NCBI GenBank assembly: GCA_947179155.2
Contig: OX359280.1
Coordinates: 10,841,001 to 10,905,000 of the forward strand
Source: Hedera helix
Lineage: Eukaryota > Streptophyta > Magnoliopsida > Apiales > Araliaceae
Direction: 5' to 3'
DNA: 64,000 nt
In this document: positions 12,361-25,365 of the stretch, piece after piece
How the letters are laid out: each line of letters begins with the position of its first letter
Numbering within the stretch: the stretch's first letter is position 1
Notes under the pieces: generated by a model
Told to the model about the DNA's origin: nothing
The model's input: only the letters and a program-made list of their open reading frames with translations
Database searches by the model: none
Translations under genes and position numbers: made by a program

Positions 12361-12885
12361 TATAACACTAATAGGTTTTGTATCAATGCTTAATAAATAA
12401 ATTAAATTTTTTTTTTCTTATCTTCATCATCTTTAAATGAATTCCAAAAATTCAAAAACCGTTAAACTTTTCATCATCCCCAAATTTGAAAACCAAATTA
12501 AAGAACAAATTGAAGAACACAAAACTCAATTATCGAAAAAATTAAGGTTAATTCAAACCTAGTTGCTCTTTACCTTCATTAACCCTTCGATCCAGAAGCA
12601 CTTTTTCCCTCACCCATTTCTAAACAATTTCTCTTTCAATCAAATAATAACATTCAAAAACTTTTCTATAAAATCCAGCGGATGAACAATTGGGCGAGAA
12701 TATTATTTGTAAGCCCTAGCTGTAGTAGAACAGCTGAAAGTGAATAGATTTATCCATTCATGTACCACAAAATCTCCAAATCGACCCAAAAATTATATAA
12801 ATCAGACCCATATTTAGTTTATTTATTTATTTATAAATGTTACGTCAGTTATAAATTGCCCTTATGTCGGAATTGGACCCACAAC
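12361..12885. other. MULE interior, left part
   Basis: There is no supported gene. The sequence is AT-rich with CT-rich stretches like a 5' leader. It resumes at 32670 on the far side of the solo LTR. The TSD ACAAC (12881-12885) belongs to that LTR. Confidence 0.5.
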
Positions 12886-14263
12886 TGTAATACCCCGAAA
12901 CCCCATCATTTGTTATTGGCGATCTCGTGCATTAAAACATAACATTTATCCTTATAATTATTTCATACAATCATAATACAATTCATAACACATGTTTATT
13001 TAAATTACATTTATAACCTGTATCAGAATCATAACCTTCACCTCCTGTACATTAGAACTCAGTTCAAGAATATATAAATCATGACCTAGTCTATTACATT
13101 TCAAAATCATATATGTTATGATTTTACATAACCTAATTTGTGAATACAATCACCATTCATACCTATTCATGCATACACCTGCTTACCCATACTTGTCTCA
13201 TACATGCGAGTTTATTACATATAAGACTCGACTTACAATAATACATTAATCATGCCTCATTTCAAGCTTCTCTGAATAAAATCTACATACATATTAATCC
13301 CTACAGATTTACAAATCATTCAGCTCTTTATTAACGACAAAGTTCATAATTAAAATCGAGACGTTAATTAACTTATACTTTTATGGGTTTATATTTTTTA
13401 ATGACTTGTCATATTACATAAGGAAACATATCAAATTCCTCTATTGTCTTAATACAAACATCATTCCTTACCCTTTATAGCTTTATCGGAATTTTCGACC
13501 TTTTTGTACTTTACCTGAAATTGTCAGTTTATAGTAAGAGTGAGCACAAATGCTCAACAAATTTAACAGATAACACCTTTCATGCTTGCAGTTTATATAC
13601 ATGCGTCATACATTTCTTTACTTTACCATGATGTGCATTTTCAAAATATAAATGTCACATATTGCATTTAAAAATTAAAACACATAGTTGCACGAAGTGC
13701 ACATTTCAAAATATTTTCTGTCACATAGTCTGTCAAAATAGTTCACATAAAACAATTATTACATTTCAACAAGTCTGAAAAACTTACCTATTAATCATTA
13801 TTAAACTCAACCTTTACGTTCCTCGATCGTCTTTTCTATCATTCATCGCGTCGGTTTGCTAATCCAAACTCTATCTGTCAACATTGAACTTATATATCAT
13901 TATAAGGTTATATCACATTTCATATATTCTTTAAACTTTAACTATAATTACTAGACCATTTATCTCTATTCATTACACTTTTGATGTATTACACCTTACA
14001 TAGGTTAATAACATATCCTAACTTGTTATCGACCTTTTACATAAGCATTATCATGCTTTGGGGTATGTTAAATTATACCGTTTCTTGTTTCATTATACCT
14101 TAACACTCTTTACATTGACCATTTTTTATCAATCTAGAGTTTACATAATCTATCTCTATCATCTCACATCAAAACATAGTTTTTTTTTTTAAAAAACACG
14201 AGCTACCAATCGATGACCATTGGACCTATATTGGTTTAGCATTCTTAAGTATTTAGTTTATAC

Positions 14264-17200
14264 TGTAACGGCCCGAGATCCCACCTTCCTTTAATTAGAT
14301 CTATTATATTCTGGATGACATAATCATAAACCTTAAACCACATTAACCGGGATCCCGTGCGTCAAACCTTGACCTTTGACCTTTAAAACCATTGAGTTGA
14401 CCATAATGCGGTCCATATTTTTTTTTTTTAACTTATATTTAACTTATTTAACTTATATTTCTTACCTGTCTCAGGATCGCAACGTTTACATACCTTTCAT
14501 TAGAACTTAGGTCAACCATGTATTATTTGTGACCTACTCTATTCCAATTTCAAACCATATATAATCATGATTTAACATAACTTATCTTGTAAATAAAATT
14601 TCGCCATTATTCCATCTATATATGGTCCTATTTACATATACCCGTTCTGTACCTGTTCTTGTTCACACATCTCTGTATGCATACATATCCTGTTTACATA
14701 TCTCTGTATCATACACGTGAGTTTATTACATATTAAACTCTATTACCAATAATACATTCAACTTTAACTCTTACATCTCCTAACTGGATAATACATACAT
14801 ACACATTCATTATTATGAATTTACAAATCATACGTTTCTTACGAACTCACAAACGTTTGTTATTTTACATGAACATTTCACATATATCAAATTCTTCATG
14901 CTTATCTATTCCATCAACGATCTTTTACCTGAGCTGCACCGGAACCCTCCGGCCTTCTCGTACTTTACCTGAAATGTTAGTTCATAGCAAGAATGAGCAT
15001 AAAGCTCAGCAAGTAATTCAGATAACACATTACATGCTTACAATTTATAATATGCATCATGCATTCTTTACCTTAACATACTATGCTTAATGTCACGTAA
15101 CTCATTTAGCACTTAAACCACATATTTGCACATAAGACACATTCAACTCATATACCATCACATAGCTCACTTAGAATATCTAATACACTTAAGTCTGAAA
15201 AACTTGCTTGTACGCCTTTATTTTACTTAACCTTTACTTTCTGTCGTCCTTTCATATCCGTCTTGTCGGCTTGCTCATTTCGAGTGCTATCTGTAAACAT
15301 GCAACCTATATTCATTATTATAGGATCATAGCTTATATAACTTATCAAACTTATGTCATAAATACACGACCATTCGTCTCAAATCATTTCACATTTGATG
15401 TATTATACCTTACATTGGTTAATAATACATCCTACCTTGTTCCCGACCTTTATCACAACCTTAAACATATTTTGGCTTAACTTTAGGCATGTTATATTAT
15501 GCCATCCATCATTTCATTATACCACAACACCCTTTACATAGTCCATTTTTATCAATCTAGGGTTTACATAATTTATCTCCATCATTTAGAATCAAAACAT
15601 TTCATTTTGGGTCAAAAATATCATTTTTTTAAACTCTGTCATCCATGGCCCCGACCGGCTTTTGGCCTAAGAAACCACGGCCCCGGTCGTGACCTCTCAG
15701 CCAAACTTGGCCCCGGCCGTGGTTTTGCCTACAAAACCATGGCCTAGGCCGTGGCCCAGAAATCTGAAATTTTGATTTTCTCTTCTGCTTTACTGATTTT
15801 TAATTCTTTAACCATACATCCAATTGACACCAAATTTGGTACACATGTAGACCTCATATCATAGTATTTTATAAAATTTTCATTTGCCTCATTTGGCTCC
15901 TCAAAATCATAGATACACTAGCCCGTAGGAGGGCTGTTCACACAATTTCCAAACTAAGAAATTTTTTCAGATTTTCAAAACTTAACTTTTGCAAGCTTGT
16001 GATTTTTGGCCATTTGCTTCTAAATTCCATTCCAACCTTTGACATAGTTCACACAGCTTATATATGACATGTCCAAGCTTTCAAAACCATAAAACTTCGC
16101 ACGAGGCGAGTTTTGTCCGTTAAAATCCGTTTCGAGTCGAAACGATCGATTTCGATCATTCGAATCGCTCTTTCAATCAAACTTAAATTCGTTGATTACC
16201 AAATCCACTCTAACACGTGTATTAACATAAACACGAGTCATTTAACTTCGTTTTAACTCTAATTCCTCAAAATTGCCAAAAATCACATATTGGTTGCATT
16301 TTCATCAAAACTTCCACACTTTTCATGAATTTCTCATTTCCAAATCTTAGGCTATTCTTGGCCCCTTAATGCAAAACTTGATTCTAACTTAACACATAAC
16401 ACATATAGCATACAATTGACTTGCATGGGTCTTTCAAACGTTTAAAACTTTTCAAATGACTTCATTTTTCAAAATGATTCGATTTAAGCGTCGGCGAACG
16501 TTTTAAAACGTTTAAAATCCTCAATTGTCGCCATACACGCCAAACAACTTCCAAATCGTTTCAAACACATATATTAATATCAAACTTAGCTTTTTGGCCT
16601 CATTTGATCACCAATTACACACAATGGCCAAAATTACACTTGAGTGACATTTTGTCAACTTTACTCATTTCCTTCCTTAAACCAATCTTCAATCTTTGGA
16701 CTCTATGCTTCACATAGGTTATCACGTACTCAATTAACGACTTTATAAGTCCACATAACTTCTATATGCACGTACTAATGCACTTTACAGATTAAAACGT
16801 AATCTATACAAAAAGTATAGCCTAATGTTGTAATTATCTATCACAAGTCCTTCCTTTAAACCATTTAGGTATTTAGCTTGCCATTTAACACAAACTTTTA
16901 CTTGCATCAAACATAATCAACCTTTAAAACTAGGTTTTCATCACTTTTAACCACATATAACACATAATTAAGTAATAAATCATGATCTTTAGCCTTAAAT
17001 ATGAACTTGAATAGTCCATCAACTTGTTCTACCAACTTTGTGTCTAGGGTTTCATCATCTACTTCACATAAAGCACATAACTCACACAACTTTTTACTTT
17101 TATCCATGAATACTTGTATGGCTATACTTAATCTTCCGTTTAAACTCATAAAATATGAGATTCAAAGCTTAAACTCATATATACCTTCTTTGTAGCTTTC

Positions 17201-18657
17201 TTCTCCTTGTTATAATCCTTGCTATGATTGTATACTCCACTTTGATGGCTTCATAAGCTTCTCTTGATCACTTTTGCTCTTAGATTCTTCATGATTCCTT
17301 GAAACCTTAGCTCATCTTCCTCTCTTTTCTCTCTTGAGCTAGAACTTTCGAATGACCAAATGAAATAACACTTGATGCTTACAAAGTGTATACATATATA
17401 AATCATAAGTAATGTTCCAACACTTAACCCACCTTGGTTAAGTTAACTTGTGTATAGTTAAGGGTATTCATGTCATTTCCCATTGCTAACCAAAGACATA
17501 ATAGTCATTAAGCACTTCTAGGATACATAGGTCATTCCATAACTTGTTAAGGGCATAATGGTCAATTGCCACAAAATCTAGGAAATTTAATTCCCAATTA
17601 AATCATAAATGCTTATTTTCAATCCATTTCAAGTCCATTTTGATCCAAACTTGTTTCATTAGACTTGAATTTTATACTAGCATTCAAATACACCATAACT
17701 TGCTTGTCCCATATCACTTGTCACACTTTAAAACATTAATTTCTTTAATTAATTAATTAATTCACAATAACTTGTAAATTTTGCATATTATTTCATTCTT
17801 AATTCTCTATGAACCCTTTGGTTCCTCATTTCACAAACTTCACTTTCCGACATTTCAATATAACCAATTCACTCAATTTTCCATAAACCGCTTCCTCGTG
17901 AAGCGAACCTCGATCGGGTTTACAAAAATCCATCGTCATTCAACTTCATTCGCACATTTAATCATTTTACGATCCTTGCGTTCTTTCACTTATTTACTTA
18001 TAACATAATTGTCAATCCTCAATATAATTAATATCTATTTTCTTTCTACACACTTTCGAGTATCACAATCTGTATCTATGCATCATGAGAAATGATCATC
18101 TTATTTCAATAATTTAATATAAATTTCTTAATAACTTTAAAACTTTCAAATACCATCAACTTTATTATTTCCTTAAATCCTTTTACATCATTTATCCTAT
18201 AACTTAAACTCCCATTTCCTTCTCAACTCAAATACATACATATACACATATTCTCGTATTCAATCCATAACCCGTTGACACATAATATCGTGTCGTACAA
18301 TAATTCTTCCAAAATTACCTTATTGTAGGTATCACCATCAATCATTCATCTTTAATCTTTTATATTACAATGTAATCATCATAACTTCATATTTATTACG
18401 TCACTTATACATTTCACATATATAGCTGCTCATTTCCATTATACTCTAACTTAACTCATCTTCTATATTCAACCACATAGATCCCTCTTTCATATTTCAA
18501 TCATTCAGGTCCTTTATAACACCTTGATCATATCAAAATCACATTTAATCATTTATCGTTATCCTTTGTCCTCCAATTCTAGGTTTTATCATATAACCTT
18601 TACTTAATTAATCCTAATCCTTAATTTAGAAATTCTGTAAAATCCTGGGATGTCACA
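14264..18657 (-). mobile_element. Solo LTR nested in the older LTR
   Basis: 4394 bp, reading on the minus strand from TGTGACATCCCAGG to GATCTCGGGCCGTTACA, with a perfect TSD TATAC (14259-14263 and 18658-18662). It belongs to the same long-LTR family group as the LTR it entered. It has no PBS, PPT or coding domain. The small open frames inside are chance. Confidence 0.88.
15644..15756 (-). repeat. GC-rich cassette: GGCCCCGGCCGTGG-type repeats
   Basis: Variants of ATGGCCCCG(A/G)CCG and CACGGCCCCGG occur about four times, with GGCCTAGGCC near the end, in otherwise AT-rich DNA. It sits where related LTRs carry different GC-rich units. Confidence 0.8.
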
Positions 18658-18744
18658 TATACACTATTGACTCTTAATCTTTAGAAAAACATGGCCCGAA
18701 TCCAACCCGACTTGAAAAAATCGAAAACTGAAAATAAAAGGCTT

Positions 18745-18888
18745 GGGCGCCGCTGTACTCGGTCCCACCGCAGCTGCGGTCACCAGTGCAGGTGCGCTCC
18801 CCTACGTCCGCAGGTGTGCTCCAGTTCATTTCCCTTGGCAGAAACTTTGAGCGCAGCTGCGTTAACCCCAGCGCAGCTACGGTCAGCT
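18745..18888 (-). repeat. GC-rich cassette: CGCAGCTGCG repeats
   Basis: Palindromic CGCAGCTGCG or close variants occur near 18769, 18852 and 18870, with related GCAGGTGCGCTCC and GCAGGTGTGCTCC between. This belongs to the outer solo LTR. The frames on both strands here are a GC-content effect. Confidence 0.8.
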
Positions 18889-19866
18889 CTGCATTTGAAA
18901 ACTTTTTTTTTTTTGTACTTACTTTGCTTATTTTTAATTCCTTTGTCTTACATCCAATTAAGCTCAAATTTGAATCATAATTAGGTTTTACTATCTAGTA
19001 TTTTTAAAAAAAAAATACTACTTGGCTCATTTGACTTATTGAAATAATCAAATTATTTGCCCAAAAAAGGGCGTTTCAATTCGTTTTTACACTTAAACTC
19101 ATTTTCATTAACTTTGTGATTTTTGACCATTTGTTTTTAAACTTCATTCCAACTCTGAATATAGCTTCCATATGTCATATAACACTTATCTAGACCTTTC
19201 AAACAACTTAACTTTGCGTACGGCGGGTTTTGTCCGCAAAAATTCGTTTTGGGTCGGAACGATCGATTTCGATCGCTTGAAATACATTTTCTCTCTAACT
19301 TTTGCCTTTGACTACCAAATCAACGTAAACACGCGTAATAACATAAAACTAAGTCTTTCAACTTCATTTTATCACTAATTTCTCAAAATTACCAAAAATC
19401 ACCTTTAAGTTGAATTTTCTTCAACTTTACAAAACTTTTCTTAAGAATTTATTTTCTAATTCTTAGACTCCACTTTCTATACACTTATTAAAGAGTTTAT
19501 TTATAGCATTTGTAAACTCATACTACACATATGTGAATTGTTCATAATCCATTTACCTTTAATTTATGTTTACATAAATATATTACTATCTTAAGTAGAT
19601 TTAACCTCCAAAATAATGATTTCTCTATTTTTAAGCATTTATCATGCTATCTTTCACGCAAATACACCTTATACCATCATGCTCAACCTTATATCTTAAG
19701 GTTTCACCATAAATTTTTGACTCTAGACACATATTCCTCCATAACTCTTAACTTTAACCATAACTACATGTTTAAATATATATAAATCCAAGTTTTAAGT
19801 TTTGGAAACTTTTAAACCTTCATGGATGATTAACTTCTTCATATAAAAAGCTTTGTCACGACAAGG

Positions 19867-21552
19867 TGAGATGCTGTCGCAGACACCCAAAAATAAAATC
19901 TTACTTTTGAAAAATATTAATGTAGTAGTGTAAGTAAGAGTCGAACTCACAAAGAATGATTAATTTATTTTATGTTTTCGTAAACCAGAAATTGGGGGGG
20001 GGGGGGGGGGGGTTGTGAAACAAAGAAATAATTTAAATAAAACTAACTAAAATAAATATGCAAGAAATAAATGAGAATAAAAAGCCTTGGTTTAAGTCAA
20101 CGTCCACCATCAAGAATTTACAACTGATCACTGATGCAATAATAACTCAATTCATATTTTAAATATTCAACGTGGAATAATTACTCCAATTCAAATAATT
20201 TTTCTATCTCTCCTTAATTTTAGTTAAGTAGAAACAAGCGATCTAAATAACCCTTACTACCAAATAATCTCAGACAAGCGCTAAAGATTTAACCTAGTAA
20301 CAACATAAAGAAATAGAGAAATCGTTGAACTAAACAACACAATCCAAGCGTCTGCATTTAATTTAGATGAATATTTTTCCTAAGATATAACAATATTTTG
20401 ATATGCAAAATAATTATTAATCTTAGTTGCTTCGCAAATTAAAGTGACCAAACAATTATGGATTTGATATTTAATTTAGCGGTAGATTTCAACGAATAAT
20501 AAACTAGTGTGCACCCTAGCAATTAAACGAATTAATCATAAAATTAAACACAGAAAAATATCCAATACTCAAAATATAAATTGAATAATTAAAATAAATT
20601 AGATCTCACAGTGTATAAATCTTGATGGCTTCAATCACTTAAACCAAGAAAAATAATTTAGCTACTCATAATTGTAAAGAACACTAAATAATAGAAGAAA
20701 TAATTTTTTTAATAGAAAAATTGTATTTTACAATGTGTGTCAAGCCCTCGATTTATAGGCTCCATAATCCTCCTAACTTGTCCAAACCCTAATAGGATTT
20801 ACAATTAAAAATAAAAGAAAAATAAAACAATTATTATCCTAACCCTAATTGGAAATCTAAATAAAATATTAAAAATAAAATAAAGAATTATTGCTTCCTT
20901 TTCCAAATTGGAATTAGAATTCTTTTAATTTGCTGGAACACTTCGGAAAAGGAAGAAAAGGAACAGCCCAGACGCTGACACGTGTTCCTCTTTTTTTCTT
21001 TTCTTTTTTTCCTAGTAAGCGCCGCGCATTGCGCGGCATTTGTTTCCTATAGGCGACTGCGCATTGCGCGGAACTTGTTTTAGCCGCGTAGTCCAAAACG
21101 GCATCGTTCTTGGCAGCATCTTTTTCTTTTAATTCCGCGCATTGCGCGTACTTCTTTCCCCACAGTCACAACCAGACGACATCGTCCCAATCTGCTCACT
21201 AAGCCGCGCGCATTGCGCGGTCCATTCTGATCAGTCTAATTACGGTTCTGCCACTGGACGTCCTTTATTTACCATTTTTGCCATTAGAGCTGGTTAATTA
21301 CCATTTTGCCATCAGATTCTTGCAAAATTTACAGATTTGCCCCCAAGCTTATTTTTTCTATAAAATAAAATAAAAAATAATTAAAAATAAATAAAAAGAA
21401 ATATAAAAATTACCTAAATTAACATAAATTAACTAAAATCCTATAAAACCTATTAAAACCAAAATAAGCTAAATAATTAAGCATTTAAGCACACAATAAA
21501 TATAAAAACTAAGTATTAGAGAATAAAAATATCGTATAATTTAACCTTATGA
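19867..21552 (-). repeat. 3' LTR of the Athila-like element (left copy)
   Basis: 1686 bp. The minus-strand start is TCATAAGG where the sister copy has TGATAGGG, so the terminal G is mutated. It ends GCATCTCA. It contains a run of 19 Gs at 19994-20012, where the sister LTR has 6 Gs (27306-27311), and four CGCGCATTGCGCG-type motifs (21018-21222). Confidence 0.88.
21018..21222 (-). repeat. GC-rich cassette with four GCGCATTGCGC motifs
   Basis: Motifs lie near 21023, 21060, 21136 and 21207, with AACGGCATCGTT and AGACGACATCGTC between. This is the same core as at 4991-5153. Here it lies upstream of the LTR's own TATA (minus-strand TATAAAT, near 20754), that is, in U3. Confidence 0.85.
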
Positions 21553-22823
21553 AATATCCTCACACTTAGCTTTTTGCTCGTCCTCGGGCAAAACAAGAAC
21601 AAAAATTATAAAATTAAAACTAATAACCAACCAACTTACTCGAGCAGCAGATTAATATAAATTTCAACCTCAGTCTCAAAGATTTTTTAAATGATAACTC
21701 AAAGAAAATTTCAAAACTATGCAAATCTAGAAATTCAACAGATTTATCAATTTTACTTTAATCAAGACCTTTTGTGTGTGTGTGAATTCAAATGTATCAA
21801 ACTAATCAAAACTTAGATAAGCTTCAGTCATTAATTACCTTATAAAAGATATATAACAATACTCAATATATTTATTTTTCACATCACTCTTTGCTAATAC
21901 AGACAAATATATACAGAAGATCAAAAGGCCTTTAATTAATGAAACACACTAGGATTATTAATATCAAATTTCAAATATTTTTTCAATTTTTTTTCTTTTA
22001 ATGGGTGCATTTTATGTTCCATCCCATTTTTCTCTCTCTTTTTTTTTTCTTTCTTCAGTGAGTGCATTTTATACTCCATCCCACTTTTTCATGTGTTTAT
22101 GAGTGAGTGCGTTTTATGCTCCATCTCAACCCACCACAAGATTTTTCTTTTTAATAATCCTAAAAAAATTACCTAAATCATCTCTTCTAAATTATATTTT
22201 GCCTTATATTTCACTTCGAATAATGATCAAATAAAATATAGAGTTCAAAAATATCTTGCATAAGCATTTAACCATTTAAACTTTCCTTAATTTAAAACTA
22301 GCTCAAACAAATGGATATAAGTGCATAAAAATTTAAAGGATCTCAAACAAAGTAATAATCAATAAAAAGTCAAAAATTCAAACTAAGCAAAAATTTATCC
22401 TTTTCCCAAAAGTTATTAAATAAAAATTAAAATTTTTATCATTGGCTAAAAATTAATATTCAATTAACTCATTGCTCAAGTGACTCATCCTAAAAATAAA
22501 ATAAAAAATTACCCCATTTTCGTAGAAAACACGGTTACACTTAGCATGTGCAACAAGCCTTTAAACCCCAAAGGTTACCCCAAGTGAACGAGTTTTGTTT
22601 CGTGAGGGTTTGCAGTGAATTTACCCACAAAATTCAAAATTATTTTTTTTTTAAAATTTCCTAAAATTTTCAAAATATGACCTAAAAATAACAAAAAATC
22701 CTAAATTCCTTCCCCCACACTTAAAATTTACATTGTCCCCAATATAAAGAAAAATGCAAAGAAAAAGGTACAAATAACTAAAGTATAAAATCAAAAATAA
22801 AAAGAAAGAAAATTATACTTCCC
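21553..22823 (-). mobile_element. 3' internal region with polypurine tract
   Basis: Non-coding. On the minus strand it ends with GCCCGAGGACGAGCAAAAAG and the purine tract AAGTGTGAGGATATT (21553-21567) next to the LTR. A second AAGTGTGGGGGAAGG lies at about 22712. A direct repeat with GTGCATTTTATGCTCCATCCCA occurs three times between about 22000 and 22125. These are hallmarks of the 3' part of Athila/Tat elements. Confidence 0.75.
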
Positions 22824-24501
22824 TGGGAAGCTGTCGCAAACAACCAAAAATAAAATCTTACTTTTAAAAATATTAATGTAGTAGTGAAAGTAAGAGTCGA
22901 ACCCACAGAGAGTGAATTGTTTTAATAAATCTAATGTTTTCAAAAATATCTAATTAAATGGGGGGTTTTGAATTATTAATTAACTAATTAAAATAAAACT
23001 AAATAATAAATAATAAAGATGAGAAAAATCAATTAAAAACAAACTTCAGTTCCTTAGTTCAGTATCCCCTTCTTTTAATTAACAAATTAATCAAGTTATT
23101 ATTATCTTTTCCTTCAATTGAAATTAATAATCCTAGATAACCGACAATCGCCAAGCTACCCGAAATCCTCCTTAAATTATAAATCTAATGCAGCAATCGC
23201 TCACAAAAGACCCTAACTATCATACAACCTAGAACTATCAGTCTAGATTTAATATAACAGTTACATTAAAAATTAGAGAATTAGATTATTCCAAGCAACA
23301 ATCTCAACATCGCGGACCATTTAACTTGCCATCTTGATAATCATAATAATATTCAAAAGTTTGACCACAATTAAATATTATTAACTGCTACTTATGATCA
23401 GATAAAATATCGTTTGCTTAATATTAAATCTTAATCTAGCATATGACAAAACTTAATTAATTCAACTGGCCAAATCAAATTAATCAAATAAATATCATCT
23501 AATCAATTAAAACAGATCATCAAGAATAAATCTCATGCATGAAGGAATAAATAATAAAACTCAATTAAAACATTAATTAAAAATAAGGTTCAACATCCCT
23601 TTAGAACTGAAAATAAAATTAACCAAACATAATAAAAATAATACCTACTAGTTGAAAAACTCTCTCCAAGAAATTAGGAGAAAGAACTCCCAAAAGCTTA
23701 CAATGAATAATGAGAGAGTTTGACCCTCTATTTATAGGCCTCTACTTTGTCCAAACCCTAATAGGATTTTCAATTAAAAATAAAAGAAAAAGAAAAATAA
23801 TTATTATCCTAACCCTAGTTGGAATAAAAATCCAATTTGGAATCAAAAAGTAGCAAAAATCCAAAATAATCCGAAAAATCTGATCTGCCCAGCAATTCCG
23901 TGTCGCCAAACGCGCCTTAAGACCGGCAGTTGACCAAGTCAACGCGGACACGCGTTTTGCTGACGTCACCACTCGCCCGCGCATTGCGCGGGTTTTTATT
24001 TTTTTTAACTGCCGCTTCTCCAAACGACGTCGTTTCCTCCGTGTGCGGTTCACTGTGCGCGCATTGCGCGGTCGGTTGGTTTTCCGTTTAATTACCATTA
24101 TGCCCCTCCGCGTCTTTTCTACTTATTTACACTTTTGCCATCCGTGCGGTTTAATTACCAAAATGCCATCAGACTTTTGCCAGATTTACAGATTTGCCCC
24201 CAAGCTTTATTTTTCCTACAAAATAAAATATAAAAATAAATAAAAATAATATAAAAATACTAAAAATCCTAAAAACACATAATAATAAATAAAACACCTA
24301 AAATACTAAAAATACATAAAAACACATAAATAAAAAGAAATATAAAAATACTATAAAATTACCTAAATTAACATAAATTAACTAAAATCCTATAAAACCT
24401 ATTAAAACCAAAATATACTAAATAATTAAACATTTAACCACACAATAAATATAAAAATTAAGTATTAGGGCATAAAAATATCGTATAATTTAGCTCTATC
24501 A
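22824..24501 (-). repeat. Third, divergent LTR inside the Athila-like element
   Basis: 1678 bp, alignable end to end with the outer LTRs but much more diverged (about 70% by eye). It runs TGATAGAGC to CTTCCCA on the minus strand. The 5-bp flanks (TTCCC left, CTTGT right) do not match, so it is not a clean solo insertion. A recombination between related elements that also removed pol is more likely. It has two GCGCATTGCGC motifs (23976-24072). Confidence 0.75.
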
Positions 24502-24612
24502 CTTGTGTTGCCTCCCAAGCAGCGCCTTTGTTTATTATCATTGGCTTGACAGCATGCCAAATCACTACGTCACTCATTCCTCTTGAATTTTGACAATTTC
24601 ATCCATCTTTAC
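24502..24612 (-). other. Remnant of 3' pol/leader junction
   Basis: On the minus strand it contains GGCGCTGCTTGGGAGGCAAC, a motif found near the end of the coding part of Athila/Tat elements. The pol gene that should lie between this and the protease is missing. Confidence 0.5.
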
Positions 24613-25365
24613 TCAATTTATCATGGACTTGTTCAAACTCCCTTGCAGTGGATATGAAGGTTCTACTCCCTCTTCAATGAACATACATTCGAGACGATTA
24701 GGGAGAGACTTCAAATCTGTAATGTAATCCTGCAAAACAAAAGGTAAAAATTTCTTGTTAGAAACTGGTAAGTCAAAATATGGATCATTACCTGTTTTTG
24801 GAGAACCATTCATAGCCGCAACAGTTTTCTTCAAATCAGCACTCAAGACGAACTCCTCTTTCTTTTTCCCAAAACTCTGATTGCATGTCGTTTTCAATTC
24901 ACCCTTTTCATCAGTTTTAGAAACTTTTTCTGCTAAAGATTCAATCACATCAATAGAGTAAACAGGATTATGACATTTCATGGCATAAAAAATATTAAAC
25001 TTAACAATTTCGCCATCAAACTCCATTGTCAGTGTACCACTATGAACATCGATCTTAGTCTTGGAAGTCTTTAAGAAAGGTCTTCCTAACAAAATAGGAG
25101 CATTTTGATCACCGTTTTCCATATCAAGCACATAAAAATCAGCAGCAAAAATTAAATTATCTACTTGCACAAGAACATCCTCTACTATACCCTTAGGATA
25201 AGTGTTAGACTTATCAGCCAACTGAATCACAGTACCAGTTCTATTCAAAGGTTCAAGTTTCAAAGAAACATATATAGAATATGACATAACATTAATAGCT
25301 GCTCCTAAGTCTAACATGACTTGTTCAAATCTAGTGTCAACTATCTTGCAAGGGATAGTAAACAT
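24613..25365 (-). pseudogene. Retrotransposon aspartic protease region (Athila-like)
   Basis: The 250-residue frame starts in the protease. MLDLGAAINVMSYSIY carries the retropepsin active-site variant DLGA (DLGAS in many relatives), and ILLGRPFLKT near residue 93 is the second conserved block. The protease would process the Gag-Pol polyprotein. The frame is shifted relative to gag, overlapping it at 25337-25365. It runs on into the linker that normally leads to RT, but ends at 24613 with no RT, RNase H or integrase following. It is a remnant of a once longer polyprotein. Confidence 0.82.

Noticed and set aside
22824..24501. Clean solo LTR insertion
   Set aside because: The 5-bp flanks TTCCC and CTTGT do not match, so simple insertion is not supported.
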